A DNA stretch of 57,183 bases from Candidatus Schekmanbacteria bacterium RIFCSPLOWO2_02_FULL_38_14 (GCA_001790855.1 MGDH01000025.1:1-57183); one strand, 5' to 3'. Shown: positions 42,189 through 49,928, numbered from the stretch's first letter. Notes: generated from the sequence alone by a model not told the origin. Numbers and translations are program-made.

Positions 42189-42217
42189 AATTTACGACAT
42201 TGTCTGCCTTTTGTCAA
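42189..42217 (-). promoter_or_regulatory. Promoter of the TA cassette, predicted leaderless transcript
   Basis: Minus-strand TTGACA (42217-42212), 17-base spacer, TAAATT (42194-42189). Seven bases after the -10 is the GTG start (42182). Confidence 0.65.
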
Positions 42218-42323
42218 TGCTTTTCATGGCAGAGTTTGTTAACATGAAGAAAGGGGAAGGTTGATGAATACTATCACTTATCAATTTTGGTTTCCGCGCG
42301 TTTTGGATAGCCTTAACAATAAG

Positions 42324-42353
42324 AATTAAATGGGACGGTTGTCCCCTTTAATT
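42324..42353. repeat. AATTAAATGGGAC-GGTT-GTCCCCTTTAATT hairpin
   Basis: A 30-bp palindrome of a type common between bacterial genes. It lies between the TA promoter and the lipoprotein gene; a GTTAAGG string beside it (42309-42315, minus strand) may be the outer boundary of the TA cassette. Confidence 0.6.
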
Positions 42354-42432
42354 ACCAGCCTGTTTATCCCTCTTATTCCAAAACTTAAAAAATATTGCTA
42401 TTTTTCAGACATTGATGTAATAAAAATTTCTT

Positions 42433-42807
42433 ATGAATTTAACAAAAGCAATTAAATTTTCTTTTCTAATTCTTATAAGTTTCTCCCTTTTTCTTTTTTC
42501 CGGTTGTTTTAATAGTGTCAGATACCTAAAGTCCGGAACATTTAAAAAACCTAATATATGGGAAAAGGTTATAATAAAGGAGTCAAAGCTAAGCCCTGAC
42601 CAGAAAAAAATTTTCTCTGAAAACGGAAATCCTTCCTACATACTGATATTCCCTGAGGCAAGGTCAGATAATGAAAATAAGAAGCCTGTTTATGAGTGGG
42701 TGTATGAAAAAGAGGAAAAGTTTTTCTGGTTTGTGGACGGGAGCCTTGTGGACTACATAGCAGTTACACCTCCAAAGGAAAAACTTATTAGACCGCCGGG
42801 AATGTAA
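42433..42807 (+). CDS. Small lipoprotein of unknown function
   Basis: 124 residues. The signal peptide ends in the lipobox LFSGC at about residue 25, so the mature protein is lipid-anchored and about 100 residues long. The middle (LSPDQKKIFSENGNPSYILIFPEARSDN) resembles the short SmpA/OmlA-like pattern in which a stretch DQ...F...GxP is followed by a tryptophan-rich strand, here VYEWVYEKEEKFFWFVDG. I do not claim that family. It is convergent with the JAMM gene and has no visible partner. Confidence 0.7.
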   Translation: MNLTKAIKFSFLILISFSLFLFSGCFNSVRYLKSGTFKKPNIWEKVIIKESKLSPDQKKIFSENGNPSYILIFPEARSDNENKKPVYEWVYEKEEKFFWFVDGSLVDYIAVTPPKEKLIRPPGM

Positions 42808-42835
42808 AAAGAAATTACAATAATCAAATCTGGAT

Positions 42836-43234
42836 TTAAAAAACTTTAAATTTCTCTTCAGAAATTTCTCTGTTTACTATGCTAAAAATTCTGGCAACAG
42901 GATTCTTTTTATCAAGAAAAGAAACTATCAGATAAAGTTGCTCATTGTAAAATGCCTTTTCTATATCTTCCATTGATGGATAGGCTTCATTATTGGGGTG
43001 TGAATGATAAATAGCAAGCATTTCAATCTGTTCCCTTTCAATCTCTTTGAGCATATTCAATTGTTCAAAAGGGTCAGCCAAATAAGCGGTAGGGCTCTTT
43101 TTTGTATTTGTCAACCTGATTAATTTTTCAACCTTATTCCTCTTCCCTGCCAAAACCCCGCATCCCTCAAAGGGAAATTCTGACCTTAGATGTTCAATCA
43201 TTTCTTCAAAAATCTTTTTTGGAATTTCAAGCAT
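42836..43234 (-). CDS. JAMM/MPN+ metalloprotease (Mec+/HcyD-like)
   Basis: 132 residues. The JAMM zinc site is complete: E23 in FEGCGVLAG and H77-S-H79-P...S87..D90 in YHSHPNNEAYPSMED. Small bacterial JAMM proteins remove residues from the C-terminus of ubiquitin-like sulfur carriers: Mec+ releases cysteine from CysO in mycobacteria and HcyD trims HcyS in Wolinella. It is last in the operon thrC-like, carrier, NIL, JAMM. The neighbouring carrier has eight residues after its Gly-Gly, so it is the expected substrate. Confidence 0.9.
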   Translation of the reverse strand: MLEIPKKIFEEMIEHLRSEFPFEGCGVLAGKRNKVEKLIRLTNTKKSPTAYLADPFEQLNMLKEIEREQIEMLAIYHSHPNNEAYPSMEDIEKAFYNEQLYLIVSFLDKKNPVARIFSIVNREISEEKFKVF

Positions 43235-43276
43235 TTTTCAGGAAGGGCTCAGGGTTCAGGGTTTTGACTTTTGATT

Positions 43277-43516
43277 TTATTCAACAACGTCCCCTTCAAT
43301 CGGGTCAACTCTGATGTCAAGTTTTTCCAGCCATTCAATTGCTCTTTCTATCTCATCCATCTCACCTGTCAGCTCAAAGTCAATCCATCCGCTCCTCTCC
43401 TCAATCAAAGCCCTGCGGATATTTGTTATTACTTTAAATTCGTGACAGAGGCGGTATATGACAGGCTCTTTTATTATATCCCCTGAAAACCTTAATTTGA
43501 CTTTTAAGTTAGACAT
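43277..43516 (-). CDS. NIL-domain protein
   Basis: 79 residues. LKVKLRFSGDIIKEPVIYRLCHEFKVITNIRRALIEERSGWIDFELTGEMDEIERAIEWLEKLDIRVDPI is a stand-alone NIL (ferredoxin-like, ACT-like) domain, otherwise known from the C-terminus of methionine ABC transporter ATPases, where it binds methionine. It overlaps the carrier gene by 13 bases. A ligand-sensing or substrate-channelling role in sulfur amino-acid synthesis is likely; it is inferred from context. Confidence 0.88.
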   Translation of the reverse strand: MSNLKVKLRFSGDIIKEPVIYRLCHEFKVITNIRRALIEERSGWIDFELTGEMDEIERAIEWLEKLDIRVDPIEGDVVE

Positions 43517-43803
43517 CTTATTCCCCTGCTGCCTCCTGCAATTGCCGGAACAATGGATACCTCATCACCGTCTTTAAGCTGGGTATCCTTCCCTTCCATA
43601 AAACGGATATCTTCATCATTAAGATATATGTTAATAAATCTTCTGATGTTTCCATCCTCCTCACACAGCCTCTGCTTTATTCCCTTGAAGTTTTTTTCAA
43701 GCTCCTCAATCAACTCACCTATGTTTTTCCCATCACATTCAACCAGAGATTTATCTCCTGTAAGTTTTCTTAAAGGAGTTGGAATCCTAACCTTAACACT
43801 CAT
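43504..43803 (-). CDS. MoaD/ThiS-like sulfur-carrier protein with masked C-terminus
   Basis: 99 residues, beta-grasp fold: VKVRIPTPLRKLTGDKSLVE, then IGELIEELEKNF, and LKDGDEVSIVPAIAGG. Sulfur carriers end in Gly-Gly, which is adenylated and turned into a thiocarboxylate. Here eight residues (SRGIRCLT) follow Gly90-Gly91, so it must be trimmed first, presumably by the JAMM protease two genes downstream. The E1-like enzyme that would activate it is at 47767. It starts about 50 bases after the thrC-like gene, behind a small repeat. Confidence 0.9.
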   Translation of the reverse strand: MSVKVRIPTPLRKLTGDKSLVECDGKNIGELIEELEKNFKGIKQRLCEEDGNIRRFINIYLNDEDIRFMEGKDTQLKDGDEVSIVPAIAGGSRGIRCLT

Positions 43804-43851
43804 AAATCCTCCTAAAAATTAACTTATAACTTATAACCTATGACCTATGAC

Positions 43852-45087
43852 CTAACTTTCCAGCTTATTCAACTTCTCCTGAAAATCACTCAGATGCGGC
43901 TCTATTTTTAAAGGCGATGATAAAGAGTTTACAACCGCTTCCTGTGTCTTAAGACCATTACCTGTTATGTACGCAACTGTCATATCTCTCTTTTTTATCT
44001 TCCCCGCCTCTGCAAGTTTTTTAAGGGTTGCAACAGTTACACCTCCTGCTGTTTCTGCAAATATTCCCTCTGTTGCAGCAAGAAGCTTAATTCCCTCAAC
44101 CGCCTCATCATCAGTTACTGTCTCAAAAACTCCCTTGCTCTCCTTTACCGCCTTAAGCGAATAGTACCCATCCGCAGGGTTGCCGATTGCAATGGATTTT
44201 GCAATTGTATTTGGTTTGACAGGTTTTATGAATTCAGTCCCTGCCTTAAATGCTGCAGCAACAGGAGAGCATCCATATGCCTGCGCTCCATTGACTACTG
44301 TATGAAGTTCTTTTATTATCCCGAGCATCTGAAATTCCTTGAATCCCTTCCATATCTTTGTAAGAAGAGAACCAGAAGCAACAGGAACAACAACCTGGTC
44401 AGGGGCTCTCCAGCCAAGCTGCTCTGCTGTTTCATAGGCAAGTGTTTTTGAGCCTTCAGCATAATATGGTCTTATATTTATATTTACAAATGCCCACCTG
44501 TACTCTCCTGCTATCTCACTGCATAACCGGTTTACATCATCATAGTTCCCGTTAACCGCAACAAGAGTTGGATTGTAGACCAAGCTTCCAAGTACTTTTC
44601 CTGCTTCCAAATCTCCCGGGATAAAAACATAGCATTTAAGCCCTGCCTCAGCAGCATGCGCAGCGACAGAATTCGCAAGATTTCCGGTTGAAGCGCAGGC
44701 AACTGTATCAAAACCAAACTCCTTAGCTTTTGTCAGAGCTATTGCAACCACTCTGTCCTTGAATGAAAGGGTCGGATGGTTTACTGTATCATTCTTTAAA
44801 TAGAGTTCATCAAGCCCGAGTTTATTCCCAAGGTTTTTTGCCTTTACCATCGGGGTAAATCCGGCGTTGGAACCAACCAGAGCATCTCCCTTGACTGGCA
44901 ATAGGTCTATGTATCTCCACAGGCTCTTTGGACCCTTTTCAATTTCTTTTCTCGTTAATTTCTTCTTTATATTCTCATAATTATAATTTACCTCTAATGG
45001 TCCGAAACAGAATTCGCACACGTGGATTGGGTCTGCAGGATATTCACTGCCGCATTCCCTGCATATCAATCCCTTTACCTTATCCAT
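43852..45087 (-). CDS. Threonine-synthase-like PLP enzyme, riboswitch-controlled
   Basis: 411 residues. N-terminal zinc-ribbon-like CRECGSEYPADPIHVCEFC, then the fold-type II PLP core with the Schiff-base Lys in HPTLSFKDRVVA and CASTGNLANSVAAHA, and the ribbon end VAYITGNGLKTQE. By family it is threonine synthase (PLP-dependent conversion of phosphohomoserine). Two facts argue for another role: a SAM-I riboswitch controls it, and it leads an operon with a sulfur carrier, a NIL protein and a JAMM protease. It may add a protein thiocarboxylate to phosphohomoserine or a relative, giving homocysteine or cysteine. I start at ATG 45087 with AAGGAGT upstream; the longer frame begins inside the terminator. 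Confidence 0.88.
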   Translation of the reverse strand: MDKVKGLICRECGSEYPADPIHVCEFCFGPLEVNYNYENIKKKLTRKEIEKGPKSLWRYIDLLPVKGDALVGSNAGFTPMVKAKNLGNKLGLDELYLKNDTVNHPTLSFKDRVVAIALTKAKEFGFDTVACASTGNLANSVAAHAAEAGLKCYVFIPGDLEAGKVLGSLVYNPTLVAVNGNYDDVNRLCSEIAGEYRWAFVNINIRPYYAEGSKTLAYETAEQLGWRAPDQVVVPVASGSLLTKIWKGFKEFQMLGIIKELHTVVNGAQAYGCSPVAAAFKAGTEFIKPVKPNTIAKSIAIGNPADGYYSLKAVKESKGVFETVTDDEAVEGIKLLAATEGIFAETAGGVTVATLKKLAEAGKIKKRDMTVAYITGNGLKTQEAVVNSLSSPLKIEPHLSDFQEKLNKLES

Positions 45088-45106
45088 TTTTACTCCTTCA
45101 TAAACC

Positions 45107-45136
45107 AAAAAAAAACCTCTTCAGGGTATGAAGAGG
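45107..45136 (-). terminator. Riboswitch terminator
   Basis: Minus strand CCTCTTCA-TACCC-TGAAGAGG followed by nine T. The left arm also pairs with AAGAGGA upstream (45159-45153) as an antiterminator, so the two folds exclude each other. Confidence 0.9.
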
Positions 45137-45154
45137 ATTTTTAAATAAAAACTC

Positions 45155-45270
45155 CTCTTATCTTCTCCCGAATTCTTCTCGGGATCGGAATTAGCACCAG
45201 CATCCTGTTTTTTTCAGGACCGGTTGCTGTGGCTTCAGCGGGCCGCTCCCTCAGCCACTCTTGATAAGAT
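45155..45270 (-). promoter_or_regulatory. SAM-I (S-box) riboswitch aptamer
   Basis: On the minus strand: P1 CTTATC...GATAAG, then the hallmark blocks AAGAGTGGCTGAGGGA, GGCCCGCTGAAGCCACAGCAACCGG, a variable hairpin TCCTG-AAAAAA-CAGGA, GGTGCTAATTCC and a final hairpin CCCGA-GAAGAAT-TCGGG. The 3' strand of P1 overlaps the antiterminator arm AAGAGGA, so SAM binding frees the terminator and turns off the downstream thrC-like operon. All core elements of SAM-I are present and in order. Confidence 0.95.
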
Positions 45271-45294
45271 CTATGCTAAAATCTTAGTCTCTAT

Positions 45295-45322
45295 ATTCTA
45301 TTAAAAAACAAATAATTGTCAA
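45295..45322 (-). promoter_or_regulatory. Promoter of the SAM-riboswitch operon
   Basis: Minus-strand TTGACA (45322-45317), 16-base spacer, TAGAAT (45300-45295). It lies between the ABC permease stop and the aptamer, so the sulfur-carrier operon has its own start. Confidence 0.75.
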
Positions 45323-45344
45323 TACAAAAATATTGTAAATTCTT

Positions 45345-47033
45345 CTATATTTCAATTTTCTCCAAACGCTTCATCCCAGCCCTGAGTGGAAAATACGCAG
45401 TTATTATGCTCAGAATAACAATACCAAGGTACGAAAAATAAACCCACATACCTCCTACATTTCTGTAAAAAACCTTGTAATTAAAGTATGAATATACAGG
45501 ACCTGCCTCAAGAACAATTGTCAAACCAACATATACCAGGCTTATTATCATAAACAGGATTCCGCCTGTACTTGCTGAAACCTGTGCAGGGTCTTCAAAC
45601 CTGAACTTTGGATATATTGCGCTAAAACCAACACCCAATCCAACAATTGCCAGAGTTATGAAAAACATCGTAACTACTGAAAGAAGCATCATGTAACTGT
45701 CAACCTCAAGGATAAGGTTGGATATCACAATAAGACTCTCTGATATGAGCAATAAAGGGACAAAAAATATAAAAAATTTCCCCCATATGTAGCTTTTGTA
45801 ATCAACAGGACCTGAAATAAGTATCCACATTGATTGTCCCTCAAGGCTTATTGCAGGATATACAAAGCGAACAGCAAGGGCAGAAAGCACAAACCCTGCA
45901 AGCCCGAGATTCATGAAGGAAACAAGGTTTTTCAAAAAAAATGTATCAAGAGGCAGGTTGTAAATATTAAAAAAATAAATTACTACCAGTCCAAGAAGCA
46001 TGAAAATCTGAGACCATTTGGTTGGGTCCCTTAAAAACAATTTAATATCTTTTTCAAGAAAGTTCCCCCGTATTGAATTATTTTTTCTGAGAACTTTTTC
46101 TTTTATTCCATTCTGTTTTAACCCATCAGGCAACAGCCTGAAGCTGTTTGATTCCCTGGATCTTATCACTCCATGAAAATAGATTTTTGATGCTATGAAA
46201 ACCACAACAGCAAATGTAATGATACTGGTGGCGTAAAAAAGCCATAGCATTTTATATGTTCCTATATACCTTCCATCAAGAGAGTACCTGATTGCCTCAG
46301 TTGCCCATGTGCTTGGAAGAAACCAGTAGTCCGGAACCTCAAGGCTTTTTAAAAACGAAACTATCATGTCATCTGTAACTTTCCTCCCCAAAAGTTTTTC
46401 AGGCTCAGAAAATCTTATTAAAAATATAAGCCCTATGGCAAATATCCCCCCAAGAAATGTCATAATCTGGTAAGTCTTCCTGACAGGGAAAAGACGGACG
46501 AGAAACATTGTAATCAGAATTCCTGCGTTTGCTGAAAGCATTGCAAACGGGATAAAAAGAAAAAGAAGGATAAAATAAAATTTTAATTCCATTCCATATA
46601 TTCTTCCAAGCGCAAGAAATATCGGGAAGCCGAACATTGCTATCATCCAAGAACTGTTAAAAAGAGTCTGAATGAACTTAAAAATGAAAGCTGAATAGCT
46701 TGGAACCGGCAAGTTCATAAGAAGTTCCAGATCTGATGAAATATATAATGTAGACAGTGAAGCGATAATATTGGAGAAGAAAAGCATTGAGAGAAAAGTA
46801 ATGAAAATTACTCTCAGCAGTTGTAAGATAAGAATACTTCCTATTGTATCTTCAAGAGAAAAAATATATTTTATAACTCTGTAAAAAAAGAAATAATCAA
46901 GTACAAGAAACAGAAATGCAACAATGAGCAGAAAAGAAAATTTAAAAACCCCTTCTTTTGAAAGGGTTTTAAGGTTATTTTTTATTGATAATATCTTAAT
47001 ATATAAGAGAGGGATTAAATTTAAACGAGTCAT
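45345..47033 (-). CDS. ABC-2-type exporter permease
   Basis: 562 residues with about twelve to fourteen hydrophobic segments and a central hydrophilic stretch (SRESNSFRLLPDGLKQNGIKEKVLRKNNSIRG). The pattern (SSDLELLMNLPVPSYSAF near the N-terminus; FLEKDIKLFLRDPTKWSQ starting the second half; SLEGQSMWILISGPVDYKSYIWGKF) matches the large two-half permeases of ABC-2 exporters. The ATPase gene ends five bases upstream, so they form one transporter. Substrate unknown. It separates the MoeB-like gene from the riboswitch operon. Confidence 0.82.
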   Translation of the reverse strand: MTRLNLIPLLYIKILSIKNNLKTLSKEGVFKFSFLLIVAFLFLVLDYFFFYRVIKYIFSLEDTIGSILILQLLRVIFITFLSMLFFSNIIASLSTLYISSDLELLMNLPVPSYSAFIFKFIQTLFNSSWMIAMFGFPIFLALGRIYGMELKFYFILLFLFIPFAMLSANAGILITMFLVRLFPVRKTYQIMTFLGGIFAIGLIFLIRFSEPEKLLGRKVTDDMIVSFLKSLEVPDYWFLPSTWATEAIRYSLDGRYIGTYKMLWLFYATSIITFAVVVFIASKIYFHGVIRSRESNSFRLLPDGLKQNGIKEKVLRKNNSIRGNFLEKDIKLFLRDPTKWSQIFMLLGLVVIYFFNIYNLPLDTFFLKNLVSFMNLGLAGFVLSALAVRFVYPAISLEGQSMWILISGPVDYKSYIWGKFFIFFVPLLLISESLIVISNLILEVDSYMMLLSVVTMFFITLAIVGLGVGFSAIYPKFRFEDPAQVSASTGGILFMIISLVYVGLTIVLEAGPVYSYFNYKVFYRNVGGMWVYFSYLGIVILSIITAYFPLRAGMKRLEKIEI

Positions 47034-47038
47034 ACAAT

Positions 47039-47770
47039 TTAACTTGTGACAGTGTCTGTAAGCTCCAGAAAAATCTCTTCAAGCCTGCCATCTTTCTGGT
47101 TTGATTTTTCCCACAGCTCTTTAATTGTTCCGCCAGCTACCAATTCTCCTTTAGCTATGATTCCTATTCTGTCGCACAGCTTCTCTGCTTCCTCCATTAT
47201 ATGAGTTGACATGAATATGGTTGTTCCATTTCTGCTAAGCCCTCTGAACAATTCCCTGACTATTTTTGCCCCCTGAGGGTCAAGACCAACCATCGGTTCA
47301 TCAACAACAAGGACCCTTGGTTCGTGGATTAATGCCATGCTTATTGCCAGTTTCTGTTTCATTCCATGGGAATAACTCTCAATAAGCTCATTTCCGTACT
47401 GAGACAACCCAAACATCTCAAAAAACCCCTCAGATTTTTTTTCAATATTAACATTATTCATCTTATATATAACTCCGACAAGCCGCAGCATTTCCCTTCC
47501 TGTTAATTTTTCATACAGATATGGATTATCAGGAATATATCCAACAATGCTTTTTGTCTTTAATGGTTCTCTGACGACATCAAAACCACCTATTGTAACT
47601 CTGCCATCTGATGGCTTTGCAAGCCCTGTTAATATCTTAATTGTTGTTGTTTTGCCTGCACCGTTAGGACCTAAAAACCCTAAAAACTCCCCTTTTGAAA
47701 TATTAAGGGTGATTTTCTTTAAGGCTTGAAAATTTCCATAATACTTTGTGAGACAGTCAAGGCTAATCAA
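47039..47770 (-). CDS. ABC transporter ATP-binding protein
   Basis: 243 residues. Walker A GPNGAGKTT, Q loop GYIPDNPYLYEKLTG, signature YSHGMKQKL, Walker B VLVVDEPMVGLDPQG and the switch His in MSTHIMEEAE. This is the CcmA-type family that drives ABC-2 exporters. The start is TTG and overlaps the MoeB-like gene's stop by four bases; the permease follows after five bases. Confidence 0.93.
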   Translation of the reverse strand: MISLDCLTKYYGNFQALKKITLNISKGEFLGFLGPNGAGKTTTIKILTGLAKPSDGRVTIGGFDVVREPLKTKSIVGYIPDNPYLYEKLTGREMLRLVGVIYKMNNVNIEKKSEGFFEMFGLSQYGNELIESYSHGMKQKLAISMALIHEPRVLVVDEPMVGLDPQGAKIVRELFRGLSRNGTTIFMSTHIMEEAEKLCDRIGIIAKGELVAGGTIKELWEKSNQKDGRLEEIFLELTDTVTS

Positions 47771-48570
47771 TCCTCTCGCCTTTCACAAACCAATTCATAG
47801 TCCTCAAGTGCGGTGATTGTTGGGTTTTCACCGCATACAGGGCAGGATTTATTGGGATGGATTTTAATCTTTCTCAATGTCATTCCAATAGTTTCAACTA
47901 TCATTATTCCGTCAATTAACTTTCCTATTCCAAGCAACATCTTTATAACCTCAGTAGCCTGAATCATACCCACTAATCCTCCAACAGCGCCGATTACGCC
48001 GGCTTCACGGCATGAAGGTATAGAACCGGGTTCAGGCGGTTTCTCAAATACACAGCGGTAGCAGGCAGATTTTCCGGGGACAACGGTGAGAATCTGTCCC
48101 ATAAAACGCAATATGCCTGCAATGCTCAAAGGTTTTTTTTTCATAACACAGGCATCATTTATCAAAAATTTAGTAGGGAAATTGTCGCTCCCATCAACTA
48201 CGATATCATACTCATCAATAATATCAATAATATTTTTTGAATCTATTCTGATATTTAAAGGAACTACTTCAATATCAGGATTAATCCCTTTTAAAGTATC
48301 CAACGCCGAATCAACTTTCTTTCTGTTAATATTTTCAGTTTTATGTAAAATCTGCCTCTGAAGATTGCTGAGGTCAACAACATCACTGTCTGCAATTCCA
48401 ATCTTTCCAACGCCTGCTGCTGCAAGATACATTGAAGATGGCGAACCGAGCCCTCCGGCACCTATTATAAGCACCTTCGAATTAAGGAGCTTTTTCTGTC
48501 CTTTGCCTCCGATTTCAGGAAGGATAATTTGTCTGCTGTAACGCTCTATCTGTTCTTCACTAAAATCCAT
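47767..48570 (-). CDS. MoeB/ThiF-type adenylyltransferase (E1-like)
   Basis: 267 residues. The nucleotide site is VLIIGAGGLGSPSSMYLAAAGVGKIGIADSDVVDLSNLQRQILH, with the D in VVDGSDNFPTKFLINDAC; CYRC and CPVCG form the zinc site; IPSCREAGVIGAVGGLVGMIQA holds the MoeB/ThiF C-terminal helix. It adenylates the C-terminal glycine of a MoaD/ThiS-like carrier. No rhodanese domain is attached, so sulfur must come from another donor. The carrier gene is about 4 kb downstream in the riboswitch operon; this is the only E1-like gene in the window. Confidence 0.93.
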   Translation of the reverse strand: MDFSEEQIERYSRQIILPEIGGKGQKKLLNSKVLIIGAGGLGSPSSMYLAAAGVGKIGIADSDVVDLSNLQRQILHKTENINRKKVDSALDTLKGINPDIEVVPLNIRIDSKNIIDIIDEYDIVVDGSDNFPTKFLINDACVMKKKPLSIAGILRFMGQILTVVPGKSACYRCVFEKPPEPGSIPSCREAGVIGAVGGLVGMIQATEVIKMLLGIGKLIDGIMIVETIGMTLRKIKIHPNKSCPVCGENPTITALEDYELVCERRED

Positions 48571-48587
48571 AAAATTTCATTTTTTCT

Positions 48588-48896
48588 TTACTGTAAATAC
48601 CCTATATCTCCGGGGGGTTTCGTGGGAACTTTAATCTCTCCAAAATTATTTTCATACTTTGTGATATTCTCTTGTAAAGCCATCAGAAACCTCTTTGCAT
48701 GACCAGGGCTTGTTATAATCCGGGATTGTAATTTTCCAAACGGAGGGTCAGGGTTAATATAAATGAAGTCTATTGTAAATTCATCTTCTGTATGAGCTAT
48801 CTTCGCAAAGTTTGAATAAACCCCCTGAGAAATATGCTCATCACAGCGAATATTTATCTGGACGGGTCCTCCATCCTTAGTTTTTGAATTCCCCAT
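48588..48896 (-). CDS. DUF3467 protein
   Basis: 102 residues. VQINIRCDEHISQGVYSNFAKIAHTEDEFTIDFIYINPDPPFGKLQSRIITSPGHAKRFLMALQENITKYENNFG matches the DUF3467 pattern (ANFxxIxHTxxEFxxDF...R..xSP.HAKR). Function unknown. It starts the leftward unit with the MoeB-like gene 17 bases after it and has AAGGAG before its ATG. Confidence 0.82.
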   Translation of the reverse strand: MGNSKTKDGGPVQINIRCDEHISQGVYSNFAKIAHTEDEFTIDFIYINPDPPFGKLQSRIITSPGHAKRFLMALQENITKYENNFGEIKVPTKPPGDIGYLQ

Positions 48897-49073
48897 TTAT
48901 CAGACTCCTTTTCAGTATAATTATTTTCTTAAGAAGTGGTTAAACCGTGCATTTGAAATAAATTATCAACTCTCTCAAAGCAAAAGTCAATTTAAAAGCT
49001 GCAGAATATTTTTGAAATAATCTGGTGATTTTATTTCTGCAAATCTAAAAGATTGTCATTAACTTAATCCATT

Positions 49074-49100
49074 GTCATTGCGAGCAAAGCGAAGCAATCT
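49074..49100. repeat. CERSEAI-type repeat
   Basis: GTCATTGCGAGCAAAGCGAA-GCAATCT, the uninterrupted form of the repeat at 9208-9237 and 31108-31164. The rest of the gap 48897-49172 shows no gene. Confidence 0.8.
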
Positions 49101-49172
49101 AACCTTTTCACAGGTTGCTAAAATTTCTTTTATCTGAATTCAGGGATTTTTAAAAAAGAAAATTGGCAAGAA

Positions 49173-49904
49173 CTATTTTTTTCGGATGGAAACAAGCGCT
49201 TTTACTGCTTGAAGCTTTTTCTTAAAAGTTTCTTTTCTGTAAATAATTAGAGCTAAAATCCCCAACGCCATAAGATACAGAGTTGATGGTTCAGGAACAG
49301 CCATTGCCTCAGCAACATATTCAGCATCGTGAGATGGAGGAACAAAATCTGAATGGGTTTTAATAGTGGTAGAAGTCTTTTTCCCTGTCGCTACATCATA
49401 AAATCCGTAGGCATCAAAATGGACCCAATCAAAACCTGCTACAACTATATCAAATGTTAAAGTTTGTGGAAGAGAAACTAAACCTCCATTGTTAATCTCT
49501 TCTAAAGCAAACCATGTAGGAAAAATATCATGAGATGGATATTGTGATGTTCCTACATCGGCTTCATCGAATAGGGGAGTGCCCCAGCTATAAGCTGATG
49601 AAGAAATTGTAGTAGCGCCACCATCAACAGAAACAGTACCATTATTCATTGATGATTCGCTTCCAGGTACAGCAATAACCAGATTAAGGCCATAAAGCGC
49701 ATTTTCATTTGGTCCGGCAGTTAATATTAATTTCAAAGTAAATTCTGAACTACTGGTTACCCACGTCTCTGTTACATTATCATAATACCCGCCTTCTATC
49801 TCCAAAGATACAGTTGGGGTAGCAGAAGCCACACTTCCGGCAAGCAAATATACTATTATTGCCAATATTAAATAATTAAATACATTTTTATACACTTTAT
49901 TCAT
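49173..49904 (-). CDS. PEP-CTERM exported protein
   Basis: 243 residues from ATG 49904 (246 from 49913). A signal peptide (VFNYLILAIIVYLLAGSVASA), a beta-rich middle (TPTVSLEIEGGYYDN ... GFDWVHFDAYGFYDVATGKK) and a C-terminal sorting signal AVPEPSTLYLMALGILALIIYRK. PEP-CTERM proteins are cut and processed by exosortase and go to the surface or biofilm matrix; no exosortase is in the window. The signal usually ends the protein, but here 19 residues (ETFKKKLQ...SIRKK) follow. I prefer the second ATG because the predicted sigma-54 transcript starts at about 49918, only five bases before the first. Confidence 0.88.
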   Translation of the reverse strand: MNKVYKNVFNYLILAIIVYLLAGSVASATPTVSLEIEGGYYDNVTETWVTSSSEFTLKLILTAGPNENALYGLNLVIAVPGSESSMNNGTVSVDGGATTISSSAYSWGTPLFDEADVGTSQYPSHDIFPTWFALEEINNGGLVSLPQTLTFDIVVAGFDWVHFDAYGFYDVATGKKTSTTIKTHSDFVPPSHDAEYVAEAMAVPEPSTLYLMALGILALIIYRKETFKKKLQAVKALVSIRKK

Positions 49905-49928
49905 ATACACCATCCCACCAGTATATTA

